Source of the DNA: Arthrobacter sp. B1805
Lineage (GTDB): Bacteria > Actinomycetota > Actinomycetes > Actinomycetales > Micrococcaceae
NCBI RefSeq assembly: GCF_002929745.1
Contig: NZ_PJIQ01000009.1
Coordinates: 62,001-126,000, forward strand
DNA length: 64,000 nt
Reading direction: 5' to 3'
The notes under the pieces are model-generated. The model made no database searches and was not told the origin of the DNA. It worked only from the letters and a program-made list of their open reading frames with translations. The translations under genes were made by a program, and so were the position numbers. This document shows positions 56,145-64,000 of this stretch, piece after piece. Positions within the stretch are counted from its first letter, which is position 1. Each line of letters opens with the position of its first letter.

Positions 56145-56712
56145 GGACGTTCGGGGTGGAGGAGGAATTCCTCCTGGTCGATGCGGACACGGGGCAGCCC
56201 ATGCCGCTCGGGCAGGAGGCCTTCGGTCAGTGTTCCGACGACCGCGTCACGTGCGAGATCAAGCAGGAACAGATAGAGACCGGTACCCGTCCCCACGATG
56301 ACGTGAACGACCTCGCCATGGACATCGCGCGGTGTCGTGCCCTCGCCGACGAGGCAGCGATACGCGTAGGAGCGAGGGCTGCAGCTCTCTACCTCCCCGC
56401 AGCCGGCGAACCCGCTCGCGACGCCCGGCACCAGGTACGAAGTGATGCAGGACAGGTTCGGCCTGACGGCGAGCGAGCAACTGACCTGCGGCTGCCACGT
56501 CCATGTATCCGTCGAGGACGACGACGAGGGCGTCGCCGTGCTGGACCGCATCCGTGCTTGGCTGCCCGTCCTGCTGGCGCTCTCGAGCAATTCATCGTTC
56601 TGGTACGGCACGGATACCGGGGTACGCGAGCTATCGCTCGCAGGCGTGGAGCCGCTGGCCGATGACCGGCCCCGCCAGGGTGGCCGGCTGGGGCCGGGCG
56701 AGCGCCTCCTGA
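56141..56712 (+). pseudogene. Decayed carboxylate-amine ligase (YbdK/GCS2 family)
   Basis: Starts as a glutamate-cysteine ligase 2: MRTFGVEEEFLLVDADTGQP, with CEIKQEQIETGT. Near 56384 homology moves to the frame reading STSPQPANPLATPGTRYEVM and EQLTCGCHVHVSVE; near 56619-56622, in a run of four G, it moves again to GYASYRSQAWSRWPMTGP, which soon stops at 56710. About 190 of the usual 370 or so residues remain, with no metal/ATP region downstream. Two indels plus a 3' truncation argue for a pseudogene, though the G-run could be a sequencing error. Confidence 0.85.
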
Positions 56713-56785
56713 ACCAGGGGCTACCCGCGCCAGCGGCTGTAGGCATAGAACGATCGACTATAGGACGAAGAGATGGGATCACGTC

Positions 56786-57034
56786 ATGGGTTGCACACCG
56801 CATTCATTTCAATTGCCGCAGAGCGAGCACCTGCGCGAGGACAACAATCTGCCACAGGAGCCGGAGAACGAGAGCGCCGCAGAATTCTCGGAGGAGACCT
56901 TCACCTCCACCGAGCTGAACGCCGGTCAGCAGGTACCAGGGTTGAGCCCGCATGGCGAGTACCGGCGGGGCGACAACCCCGAACACCAGACTGCGCCCAC
57001 GGGTGACAAGCTCGCGTCGCCGGAAGAAAGCTGA
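56786..57034 (+). CDS. Short acidic hypothetical protein
   Basis: 82 aa, rich in Glu, Pro, Asn and Ser, with GEYRRGDNPEHQTAPTG near the end; no TM, no known family. Third-position GC rises to the local norm from about codon 10, supporting coding. No SD before ATG 56786, so start is uncertain. Lies between the ligase pseudogene and the NUDIX gene. Confidence 0.5.
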   Translation: MGCTPHSFQLPQSEHLREDNNLPQEPENESAAEFSEETFTSTELNAGQQVPGLSPHGEYRRGDNPEHQTAPTGDKLASPEES

Positions 57035-57074
57035 ACGGCCCACGGGGTCGGATGGTGCCGCGGGGTTCCATCGA

Positions 57075-57080
57075 TAGACT
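57075..57080 (+). promoter_or_regulatory. Leaderless -10 (TAGACT) of NUDIX gene
   Basis: TAGACT ends 6 nt before GTG 57087. Confidence 0.6.
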
Positions 57081-57086
57081 CGGCGG

Positions 57087-57542
57087 GTGACGCAACCAGC
57101 ACCCAGCCAGCTCCTCCAGGTCGTCGGAGCGGCTGTTGTCGACTCCCTCGTCGACCCGACCGCACTCCTCGTCGCCCGGCGAACAGGGCCGCCACAGTTT
57201 GCCGGGATGTGGGAGTTCCCGGGAGGGAAGGTCGAACCCGGGGAGACCTGCGAGGAGGCGTTGCGGCGCGAACTCGAGGAGGAACTGGGCATCGAGGCCA
57301 CTCTGGGCGCAGAGATCCCGGGCCCGGATGCGCAGGGGTGGCCCCTGAACGAACGTGCCGCCATGCGCGTGTGGTTCGCCGAGGCGTCGACCGGTCGAGC
57401 GGAACCCCTCCAGGATCACGACGAACTGCGGTGGGTGCCGTTGCATCCGGGGCTGGAGCTGGAAGCGCTTCCCTGGATTCCCGCGGACCGGCCGATCCTT
57501 GCCGCGCTACGGGACGCCTGCGCGGTGGACGAGAGAGCCTGA
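57087..57542 (+). CDS. NUDIX hydrolase, MutT-like
   Basis: 151 aa. NUDIX box [22 protein letters not shown] matches G-x5-E-x7-REUxEExGU; WEFPGGK and ADRPIL ending are as in MutT, which removes 8-oxo-dGTP. GTG 57087 with its own -10. Convergent with the radical SAM gene, 16 nt apart. Confidence 0.88.
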   Translation: MTQPAPSQLLQVVGAAVVDSLVDPTALLVARRTGPPQFAGMWEFPGGKVEPGETCEEALRRELEEELGIEATLGAEIPGPDAQGWPLNERAAMRVWFAEASTGRAEPLQDHDELRWVPLHPGLELEALPWIPADRPILAALRDACAVDERA

Positions 57543-57558
57543 CCCATCGCCGCTCGGC

Positions 57559-58620
57559 CTAGAACAATGAGGACTGGACCGGACGGTGCGCCGCAGGACT
57601 CCCGCTGAGCGTCGGATCGGGCGCCGCTGCCGGTTCCTTCGCAGGCGACAGGTTGCGGAGGAACCCGGCACCTGCCGTGAGCCCGTGTTTCTTCCGGAAG
57701 ACCCTGACGCGTCCCGACAGCCACTCCCGGTACTCCTTCGACGCGTAGCTTCCACCTCCGTAGAGCTGCTCGTACTTCGGGACCAGCAGCGGATGATGGG
57801 CGGACAGCCACTGCATGAACCACTCGCGCGACCCTGGCCGGAGGTGCAGTGGGCCGGCACTCACGCCTGTCGCCCCTGCCGACGCGAGCTCGCCGAAGAG
57901 CCGATCGAGCGATTCGTCGCCGTCGGTGAGCCAGGGCAGGATCGGCATTGCCATGACGCCGCACGGCAGTCCGGCCTCCCGGAGCCGGGAGATCAGTTCG
58001 AGCCGCGCTTTGGGTGCGGGCGTGCCGGGCTCGATCGCTTCGGCCAGGACGGGATCCACGAGGGCGAGCGAGATTCCCATGCCGACCGTGACCGACTGCG
58101 CAGCGGCCTTCAGGAGGGGGATGTCCCTGGCCAGGAGTGTGCCCTTGGTGAGGATGGAGAAGGGAGTGCCGGAATCCGCAAGTGCCGAGATGATGCCCGG
58201 CATCAGCCGGTATCGTCCCTCCGCCCGCTGGTACGGGTCGGTGTTCGTTCCGAGGGCGACATGCTCGCGGTGCCAGGACGGGCGGGACAGTTCCCGCCTC
58301 AGTACTTCGCCGGCATTGATCTTCACGACCAGTTGAGCGTCGAAGTCCAGGCCGGTATCGAGATTGAGGTAGCTGTGCGTCTTCCGGGCGAAGCAGTAGA
58401 CGCATGCGTGTGAGCAGCCGCGGAACGGATTGATGGTCCAGGAGAACGGCATCGACGATGTAGGGGGCACCTTGTTGAGCACTGACTTCGCCGTCACCTC
58501 GTGGAAGGTGATCCCGGCGAAGTCCGGTGTTCGCACGGTCCGTACGAGTCCGGCAAGAGGTAGGAGGGCGGGCTCGACCGCCCCGCCGTCGTCCGTGAGC
58601 TTCTGGCTTTCCCATCTCAT
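57559..58620 (-). CDS. SplB-like radical SAM protein (Rv2578c type)
   Basis: 353 aa, COG1533-like family related to spore photoproduct lyase. Radical SAM cysteines C69, C73, C76 in CSHACVYC; GTNTDPYQRAEG and VTVGMGISL are family blocks. It ends in PVQSSLF: a Q-x-x-L-F tail like sliding-clamp-binding motifs. Mycobacterial Rv2578c is the closest family name I know; its reaction is not established. Promoter GTGACA-N18-TCTAAT lies 6 nt before the ATG (leaderless), overlapped by a LexA-like box. Genes around it (MutT-like, convergent) fit a repair context. Confidence 0.85.
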   Translation of the reverse strand: MRWESQKLTDDGGAVEPALLPLAGLVRTVRTPDFAGITFHEVTAKSVLNKVPPTSSMPFSWTINPFRGCSHACVYCFARKTHSYLNLDTGLDFDAQLVVKINAGEVLRRELSRPSWHREHVALGTNTDPYQRAEGRYRLMPGIISALADSGTPFSILTKGTLLARDIPLLKAAAQSVTVGMGISLALVDPVLAEAIEPGTPAPKARLELISRLREAGLPCGVMAMPILPWLTDGDESLDRLFGELASAGATGVSAGPLHLRPGSREWFMQWLSAHHPLLVPKYEQLYGGGSYASKEYREWLSGRVRVFRKKHGLTAGAGFLRNLSPAKEPAAAPDPTLSGSPAAHRPVQSSLF

Positions 58621-58626
58621 GCTGTC

Positions 58627-58656
58627 ATTAGAACATGTGTACTAATACCCTGTCAC
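58627..58656 (-). promoter_or_regulatory. Radical SAM promoter with LexA-like box
   Basis: Minus strand: GTGACA (58651-58656), 18 nt, TCTAAT (58627-58632), 6 nt, ATG. TAGAACATGTGTACTA (58629-58644, plus strand) shares the TAGAAC half-site with the box at 44224, with three differences from consensus. Confidence 0.55.
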
Positions 58657-58676
58657 GACGCGCCGGCACGAACGCC

Positions 58677-58682
58677 TAGGCT
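58677..58682 (+). promoter_or_regulatory. Leaderless -10 (TAGGCT) of pcp
   Basis: TAGGCT ends 6 nt before ATG 58689. Confidence 0.6.
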
Positions 58683-58688
58683 GGAACC

Positions 58689-59327
58689 ATGATCCTGCTG
58701 ACCGGTTTCGAACCCTTCGGCGGCGAGGCCACGAACCCGTCCTGGCAGGCTGCGTGGCTCGCAGCCGAGCTGCTGTCCGCGGAGGGGATGCCGGCGGTCG
58801 CCGTGGAAGTTCCGTGCGTCTTCGGGAGGAGCGTCGAGGTACTCGCCGAGGCCGTCGAGGACCATCGACCCGAGATCGTGCTGTGCGTCGGGCAGGCGGG
58901 TGGGCGCGAGCGCATCTCCATCGAGCGCGTCGCCATCAATGTCGACGACGCCAGGATTCCCGACAATGCCGGCCGGCAGCCCATCGATGAACCAGTGGTC
59001 CCCCAGGGCCCGGCCGCCTATTTCTCGACGTTGCCGATCAAGGCGTGCCGCGAGGCGGTGGCACGCCTGGGTGTCCCGGTCGAGGTGTCGCAGACCGCGG
59101 GGACCTACGTCTGCAACCACCTCTTCTACGGGTTGATGGACCTTCTCCAGCGCCGTGACGGTGTCCGCGGTGGCTTCGTCCACGTCCCCTTCTCTCCGGA
59201 CCAGGGAAGTGCCCACGGGCAACCGGGGCTCGCCATCGAGCACATGGCCGCGGCCCTCGTGGCCGTCGCCAGGACGACGGCCGGGACCACCACGGATACG
59301 CGCGTCACCGCCGGCGCGGAGCACTGA
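58689..59327 (+). CDS. pcp: Pyroglutamyl-peptidase I
   Basis: 212 aa cysteine peptidase (C15) removing N-terminal pyroglutamate. ILLTGFEPFGGEATNPS, the glutamate region VGQAGGRERISIERVAIN, Cys in TAGTYVCNHLFYG, and His in FVHVPFSP are present. Divergent from the radical SAM gene over 68 nt. Its end overlaps the next convergent gene by 23 nt. Confidence 0.94.
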   Translation: MILLTGFEPFGGEATNPSWQAAWLAAELLSAEGMPAVAVEVPCVFGRSVEVLAEAVEDHRPEIVLCVGQAGGRERISIERVAINVDDARIPDNAGRQPIDEPVVPQGPAAYFSTLPIKACREAVARLGVPVEVSQTAGTYVCNHLFYGLMDLLQRRDGVRGGFVHVPFSPDQGSAHGQPGLAIEHMAAALVAVARTTAGTTTDTRVTAGAEH

Positions 59328-59805
59328 CCCGCGAGGAGCGCCCAGCCCTTCGCGAGGTCCAGGCGGCCTGGGCGGCGTGGATGCTCGCGGCGAGTGGCCG
59401 CACCGGCTGCTCGAGGTAAGCGCCGTCGGCGAGCCCCGCGCGCCGCTCGAAGATGTTGCGAGAGGCAGGATCTCCCGTCCGCAGGAGGGAGTAGACCGCG
59501 GCCAGCATGTACGCGGGAAGGAAAGGCAGTCCGAGGCACGCGGCGTACTGGCGCGTGTGCCGCGCCTCGTGCTCGAGCAGGCGTGCGAATCCGGCGGGCG
59601 CGTCCCGGGGGACAGTACCGCGCATCAGCACCACGCTACCGACGGTGAAGGCCCGGGCCCTGGGCAGGCGACGGCGGTAGCCCTGCGCCAGGATGATGCC
59701 GTGCGGGCCCGAGGTCACGCTGCAGCCTGACAGGGTTGCCAGGGCGAGGCCGCACGGTGTCGACAGGTTGATCCAGTTGAGCAGCGGCACGAGCCTTGGA
59801 CGCAT
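59305..59805 (-). CDS. HExxH-containing conserved protein
   Basis: 166 aa. Contains LEHEARHTRQYAACLGLPF, an HExxHxxQ zinc-type motif, and a later ERRAGLADGAYL that could give a third ligand. Hydrophobic stretches on both sides suggest membrane association. Resembles DUF4157-like metal sites only in the motif, so activity is not assured. ATG 59805 is chosen by TACGAT 6 nt upstream. Confidence 0.7.
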   Translation of the reverse strand: MRPRLVPLLNWINLSTPCGLALATLSGCSVTSGPHGIILAQGYRRRLPRARAFTVGSVVLMRGTVPRDAPAGFARLLEHEARHTRQYAACLGLPFLPAYMLAAVYSLLRTGDPASRNIFERRAGLADGAYLEQPVRPLAASIHAAQAAWTSRRAGRSSRVSAPRRR

Positions 59806-59811
59806 GCCGTC

Positions 59812-59817
59812 ATCGTA
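59812..59817 (-). promoter_or_regulatory. Leaderless -10 (TACGAT) of HExxH gene
   Basis: Minus-strand TACGAT, 6 nt before ATG 59805. Confidence 0.55.
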
Positions 59818-59893
59818 GGGCACCTAGCAGAGTCCCACGAGGGGAGGAGGGCTGCGGGAGCATTCCGGTTGCGGTGCCGCCGAGCGGGTCGCC

Positions 59894-59899
59894 TAGACT
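59894..59899 (+). promoter_or_regulatory. Candidate pheS -10 (TAGACT)
   Basis: TAGACT in the context CTAGACTTG, with TTGCGG (59869-59874) 19 bp upstream. It gives a leader of about 100 nt. A GTG at 59910 opens a 28-codon frame ending at 59996. Confidence 0.5.
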
Positions 59900-60005
59900 T
59901 GACCCGCCGGTGCGCCCACGCTGCGACACGGCGTTTTCCTGTCCCCGGCCCGGCCTGCCCGCAGACCGTCCGCCGATCACCGAGAGTGCAAGGTAAGCAA
60001 TCCCC

Positions 60006-61085
60006 ATGTCCGAATCCCCCCACGCTGGGCCAGGTGGCTCCGACGCCCAGGTCCCCGATCCACTGGACACCGCGTCGGTCACCGCTGCCGTCGACGCAGC
60101 GCTCGCCGACATCGCGGCCGCAGCCGACCTCGACGCGCTGAAGGCGGTCAGGATCGCGCACACCGGGGAGAAGTCGCCCCTGAGCCTCGCGAACCGGGGG
60201 ATCGGCGCCCTCCCGAAGGAGCAGAAGTCGGCGGCGGGCAAGAACATCGGACCGGCGCGTGGCCGGATCAACCAGGCGCTCGCCGCCCGGGCGACCGAAC
60301 TCGAAGCGGAGCGGGACGCGCGGATCCTCGTCGAGGAGGCGGTCGACGTCACCGCCGCTCCCCGCCGTCGCCGGATCGGTGCCCGCCACCCGCTGTCTAC
60401 GCTGCAGGAGCGCGTCAGCGACGTCTTCGTGGGCATGGGCTGGGAGATCGCCGAGGGTCCCGAACTCGAGTCGGAGTGGTTCAACTTCGATGCCCTGAAC
60501 TTCAAGCCCGACCACCCTGCCCGCGAGATGCAGGACACCTTCTTCGTCGAACCTCCCGAGGCCCACCTCGTGCTGCGCACGCACACCTCACCCGTGCAGG
60601 TCCGCTCGATGCTCGAGCGCGAACTGCCGATCTACGTGCTGTGCCCGGGCAAGGTGTTCCGGACCGACGAGCTCGACGCGACGCACACCCCGGTGTTCCA
60701 CCAGTTCGAGGGGCTGGCCATCGACAAGGGCCTCACCATGGCCGATCTGGTCGGCACACTGGAGCACTTCACGCAGCAGCTCTTCGGTGATGAGGCCAAG
60801 GTCCGGTTGAGGCCCAACTACTTCCCCTTTACCGAGCCGAGCGCGGAACTCGACATCTGGCACCCGGGCGCCAAGGGTGGGCCTCGGTGGATCGAGTGGG
60901 GTGGCTGCGGCATGGTCAATCCCAACGTGCTCCGTGCCACCGGCATCGACCCGGACGTCTATTCCGGTTTCGCCTTCGGGATGGGGATCGAGCGGGCACT
61001 CATGTTCCGCAACGAGGTCAGCGACATGCGCGACATGATCGAGGGCGATGTACGTTTCAGCGAACACTTCGGGATGGAGATCTAG
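60006..61085 (+). CDS. pheS: Phenylalanine-tRNA ligase alpha subunit
   Basis: 359 aa class II synthetase subunit. N-terminal coiled coil, then motif 2 and 3 regions: [20 protein letters not shown], and [16 protein letters not shown] 60006 follows CAAGGTAAG. The TAG stop overlaps pheT's GTG by one base. Confidence 0.96.
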   Translation: MSESPHAGPGGSDAQVPDPLDTASVTAAVDAALADIAAAADLDALKAVRIAHTGEKSPLSLANRGIGALPKEQKSAAGKNIGPARGRINQALAARATELEAERDARILVEEAVDVTAAPRRRRIGARHPLSTLQERVSDVFVGMGWEIAEGPELESEWFNFDALNFKPDHPAREMQDTFFVEPPEAHLVLRTHTSPVQVRSMLERELPIYVLCPGKVFRTDELDATHTPVFHQFEGLAIDKGLTMADLVGTLEHFTQQLFGDEAKVRLRPNYFPFTEPSAELDIWHPGAKGGPRWIEWGGCGMVNPNVLRATGIDPDVYSGFAFGMGIERALMFRNEVSDMRDMIEGDVRFSEHFGMEI

Positions 61086-63628
61086 TGAGAATCCCACTGT
61101 CCTGGCTGCGCGAGTACGCAGCCGTACCCGCGGATGCGACCGCGGAAGACGTGATGGCCGAGCTGGTCAAGGTCGGCCTGGAGGAGGAGGACGTCCACCG
61201 TCCCACCGACGAGCTGAAAGGCCCGATCGTCGTCGGGCAGGTCCTCAGCCTCGTCAAGGAGCCGCAGTCCAACGGCAAGACCATCAACTGGTGCCAGGTG
61301 CGCGTGGTGCCGGAGGGTGCCGAGCAGACCCTGACCGGCGACGGGATCGATCCGTCGGGTGTGCAGGGCATCGTGTGCGGCGCCCACAACTTCGTCGAGG
61401 GCGACAAGGTCGTCGTCACGCTTCCCGGCGCAGTGTTGCCCGGCGACTTCCGGATCAGCCCCCGCAAGACCTACGGCCACGTGTCGGCCGGCATGATCGC
61501 GTCGGTGCGTGAACTGGGCATCGGCGACGACCACGACGGCATCCTCGTGCTCTCGACCCTGGGGCTAGATCCGGAGGTCGGCACCGATGCCATGGACCTG
61601 CTCGGCCTGTACGACGAGGCCGCGGAGATCAACGTGACCCCTGACCGTGGCTACTGCTTCTCCATCCGCGGAGTGGCGCGGGAGTACGCGCACGCCACGG
61701 GAACGGAGTTCACCGATCCCGCCGCCGTCGTCGCCGTGCCGCAGGCGAGAGGTACCGGTTATCCGGTGCGCCTCGAGGACGCCGCGCCGATCTACGGCAG
61801 GCCGGGGTGCGACAGGTTCGTTGCCCGGACGGTACACGGTGTCGACCCGTCGCGGCCCACGCCCCCGTGGATGTCGGCGCGCCTCCGGCTCGCAGGCATC
61901 CGGTCGATCTCCCTCGTGGTCGACATCTCCAACTACGTGATGCTCGAACTCGGCCAGCCGCTGCACTTCTACGACCTCGACAAGCTCTCGGGTGACATCG
62001 TGGTGCGGCGCGCGACGGCCGGGGAGAAGCTGCGCACCCTCGACGACCGGGAACGCGTCCTCGACCCCGAGGACCTGCTCATCACCGATGCCTCCGGCCC
62101 GATCGGCATCGCAGGCGTCATGGGTGGCGCCGCCACCGAGGTCTCGGACAGCACGAGCAGTGTCCTCGTCGAGTCCGCCCACTTCGAGGAAGTGGGCATC
62201 GGCCGTTCCCGACGCCGCCACCGGCTGCCCTCCGAGGCATCCAAGCGCTTCGAGCGCGGCGTGGACTGGAACGTCGCGGACGTCGCGGCCCAGCGTGCCG
62301 TGGAGCTGCTCCTCGAGCTCGCGGGCGGAACGGCCGACGACGCCGTCACCGACGTGGGTCAGGCGCCCGAACCCCGCGTCATCGAGCTCGCCGCCGGTTT
62401 CCCCGCACGCCTGATCGGCCGCGAGTTCACCGATGAGCAGATCAGGGGGGCGCTCACCGACCTCGGTGCGACCGTGGACACCGTCGACGGCGGCTACCGC
62501 GTCACGGCACCGAGCTGGCGGACCGACCTCGAGACGCGCGAGGACCTGACGGAGGAGATCATCCGCCTCGTCGGGTACGACACCATCCCCTCGACCCTGC
62601 CCGTGGCGCCTCCCGGCCGTGGCCTGACGCGTCTCCAGCAGCAGCGCCGACGTCTCCTCAACGCGCTCGCTTCGGCAGGGCTCACGGAGGTGCTGTCCTA
62701 CCCGTTCGTCAGCGAGAAGGCCAACGGCGTCTTCGGGCAGCCGGAGGAGGGACTTGCGGCTCGCTCGGTGAAGCTGGCGAATCCCCTCAGCGCCGAGCTC
62801 GGCCACCTGCGCCGGTCGATCCTGCCGGGCCTCGTCGAGCTCGCCAAGCGCAACCACTCGCGCGGCTTCCGTGACCTGGCGCTGTTCGAGTCCGGCGCGG
62901 TGTTCCTGCCGGGCGAATCCCTCGGGACGACGTCGATTCCGCCGCTCGGGATCAAGCCCGACGACGACGTCCTCGATGCTCTGTACGCCGGTATCCCGGA
63001 TCAGCCGCAGACGATCGCCGCCCTGTTCACGGGTCACGACATGGCTCCCTCGGCCGGCGTCATGCCCCGCGCGTGGGACTGGGCCGATGCCGTCGACGTC
63101 GTGCAGTTCATGGCGGAGGTCACGGGCGTCGACGTCGTCGTGCGGCAGGGCAGCCACCAGGCGTTCCACCCGGGCCGCACGGCGCAGTTCTCGCTGCGCA
63201 GCGGCGAGGTGCTGGGCTACGCCGGGGAGCTTCACCCGAAGCTGATCGCGGCACAGGACCTTCCCGCCCGGACGGTCGCCCTCGAGATCAACGCGGACCT
63301 GCTCTTCGACGCCGCAGCCGACGTGATCGTCGCGCGGCCGCTGTCCACCTATCCGCCGGCAACCCAGGACGTGGCGCTCGTCGTCGAGTCCGGAGTGGTA
63401 GCGGGCGACGTCCTCGAGACGCTGCGCGAGGGGGCGGGCGAGCTCCTCGAGGACGTCAGCCTCTTCGACGTGTACACGGGCCATGGCATCGGCGAGGGCC
63501 GGAAATCGCTCGCATTCGCGCTCCGGTTCAGGGCACCTGACCGCACGCTCACGGCGGAGGAGGCCAGCGCCGCTCGCGACGCCGCAGTAGCGCTTGCGGC
63601 GGAACGGTTCGGCGCCGTCCAGCGCTGA
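61085..63628 (+). CDS. pheT: Phenylalanine-tRNA ligase beta subunit
   Basis: 847 aa. tRNA-binding EMAP-like domain (about 45-155), B3/B4 editing domain (VVDISNYVMLELGQPLHFYDLDKL in segments), B5, and the C-terminal FDX-ACB anticodon-binding domain (LSTYPPATQDVALVV). GTG 61085 (MRIPLSWLREY) matches the family start; the frame is open further upstream inside pheS. Confidence 0.96.
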   Translation: MRIPLSWLREYAAVPADATAEDVMAELVKVGLEEEDVHRPTDELKGPIVVGQVLSLVKEPQSNGKTINWCQVRVVPEGAEQTLTGDGIDPSGVQGIVCGAHNFVEGDKVVVTLPGAVLPGDFRISPRKTYGHVSAGMIASVRELGIGDDHDGILVLSTLGLDPEVGTDAMDLLGLYDEAAEINVTPDRGYCFSIRGVAREYAHATGTEFTDPAAVVAVPQARGTGYPVRLEDAAPIYGRPGCDRFVARTVHGVDPSRPTPPWMSARLRLAGIRSISLVVDISNYVMLELGQPLHFYDLDKLSGDIVVRRATAGEKLRTLDDRERVLDPEDLLITDASGPIGIAGVMGGAATEVSDSTSSVLVESAHFEEVGIGRSRRRHRLPSEASKRFERGVDWNVADVAAQRAVELLLELAGGTADDAVTDVGQAPEPRVIELAAGFPARLIGREFTDEQIRGALTDLGATVDTVDGGYRVTAPSWRTDLETREDLTEEIIRLVGYDTIPSTLPVAPPGRGLTRLQQQRRRLLNALASAGLTEVLSYPFVSEKANGVFGQPEEGLAARSVKLANPLSAELGHLRRSILPGLVELAKRNHSRGFRDLALFESGAVFLPGESLGTTSIPPLGIKPDDDVLDALYAGIPDQPQTIAALFTGHDMAPSAGVMPRAWDWADAVDVVQFMAEVTGVDVVVRQGSHQAFHPGRTAQFSLRSGEVLGYAGELHPKLIAAQDLPARTVALEINADLLFDAAADVIVARPLSTYPPATQDVALVVESGVVAGDVLETLREGAGELLEDVSLFDVYTGHGIGEGRKSLAFALRFRAPDRTLTAEEASAARDAAVALAAERFGAVQR

Positions 63629-63648
63629 CACCGGGAGCCCGCGACGAC

Positions 63649-63687
63649 CGAAGGCCCGTCCACACCGTGCGTGTGGGCGGGCCTTCG
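63649..63687. terminator. Terminator after pheT
   Basis: GAAGGCCCGTCCACAC pairs with GTGTGGGCGGGCCTTC, one G-U pair, loop CGTGC. No long T-run, but the 16-bp stem is very stable. Lies between convergent genes. Confidence 0.75.
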
Positions 63688-63704
63688 ACTGTGCGGGGCA
63701 GGGG

Positions 63705-64000
63705 TCAGGGGATGAGCAGCACCTTGCCGGTGGTCCGCCGCGCCTGGAGGTCCTCGTGCGCCCTGGCCGCGTCGGCGAGCGGGTAACGGGCACCGATCCG
63801 GACGTCGAGGTGACCGGCGGCGACGGCGCCGAAGAGTTCCTCGGAGCGCCAGCGCCGTTCCTCGGGCGTGAGCAGGTAGTGCGCGAGGGTGGGGCGGGTG
63901 ACGAAGAGCGAACCGCCGCTGTTGAGCCGCTGCACGTCGAAGGGCGGCACTGCGCCGGAGGCCGCCCCGTAGACCACGAGCGTGCCGCGGATCCGCAGGG
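63705..64000 (-). CDS. Quinone oxidoreductase-like MDR protein, partial
   Basis: C-terminal 97 codons of an NADPH:quinone reductase / zinc-binding dehydrogenase-type protein; the gene runs off the right edge. LVVYGAASGAVPPFDV, the LTPEERRWRSEELFGAVAAG segment, and ARAHEDLQARRTTGKVLLIP are typical of the quinone reductase subgroup, which usually lacks zinc. Confidence 0.85.
   Translation of the reverse strand, partial: LRIRGTLVVYGAASGAVPPFDVQRLNSGGSLFVTRPTLAHYLLTPEERRWRSEELFGAVAAGHLDVRIGARYPLADAARAHEDLQARRTTGKVLLIP

Noticed and set aside
1..64000. tRNA, rRNA, insertion sequence, prophage or CRISPR
   Set aside because: No T-loop/acceptor-like arrangement, transposase, integrase, terminal inverted repeat pair or spaced repeat array was seen by eye; a tRNAscan or covariance search was not possible.

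Overview
The window reads as a contiguous piece of a high-GC actinobacterial chromosome, most likely a member of the Micrococcaceae (Arthrobacter-like). Reasons: the long order infB-rbfA-truB-ribF-rpsO-pnp-M16 peptidase-dapB-dapA-rnj-ftsK-pgsA-cinA-clgR-DUF3046-recA-recX-miaB-miaA-dapF-hflX-lexA-his-infC-rpmI-rplT-trmH-pheS-pheT is the actinobacterial core order; GTG and TTG starts are common; IF2 and IF3 carry very long Ala/Pro/Arg-rich extensions; and the -10 elements are of the TANNNT type. I saw no tRNA, rRNA, CRISPR array, insertion sequence or phage gene.

Layout. 0-12 kb: translation block (end of a gene that is probably nusA, then ylxR, infB, rbfA, truB, ribF, rpsO), interrupted by a reverse-strand aminotransferase and by a 4-kb accessory stretch of three membrane proteins and a large cell-wall protein. 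12-16 kb: pnp with a structured leader, and an M16 peptidase. 16-22 kb: molybdenum cofactor cluster (moaD-moaA reverse; sulfite-oxidase-like enzyme, moeA, moaC, mog, moaE forward) placed between the M16 peptidase and dapB. 22-31 kb: lysine/DAP synthesis (dapB, dapA), RNase J, FtsK, pgsA, cinA. 31-44 kb: clgR, a MarR regulator, DUF3046, recA-recX, miaB-miaA, dapF, a methyltransferase, hflX-dinG, lexA. 44-48 kb: an SOS cell-division inhibitor candidate and hisC-hisB-hisH-hisA with a 52-aa membrane ORF inside the his group. 48-54 kb: SseB, MFS, DUF1844, then infC-rpmI-rplT-trmH. 54-64 kb: a second MFS exporter, a decayed glutamate-cysteine ligase, NUDIX, an SplB-type radical SAM protein, pcp, an HExxH protein, pheS-pheT and a truncated quinone oxidoreductase.

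Regulatory reading. Two patterns stand out. First, sixteen genes start 6-7 nt downstream of a TANNNT hexamer with no room for a Shine-Dalgarno, so their transcripts should be leaderless; this fixes many start codons here. Second, a DNA-damage circuit can be read directly: a LexA-type box overlaps the -35 of lexA, another precedes the divergent LysM protein, recA has both a LexA-type box with TATGAT and a RecA-NDp (PafBC-type) promoter, and a degenerate LexA-type box overlaps the -10 of the radical SAM gene, whose product ends in a QxxLF sliding-clamp-like motif. That last protein is my best candidate for an under-described DNA repair function.
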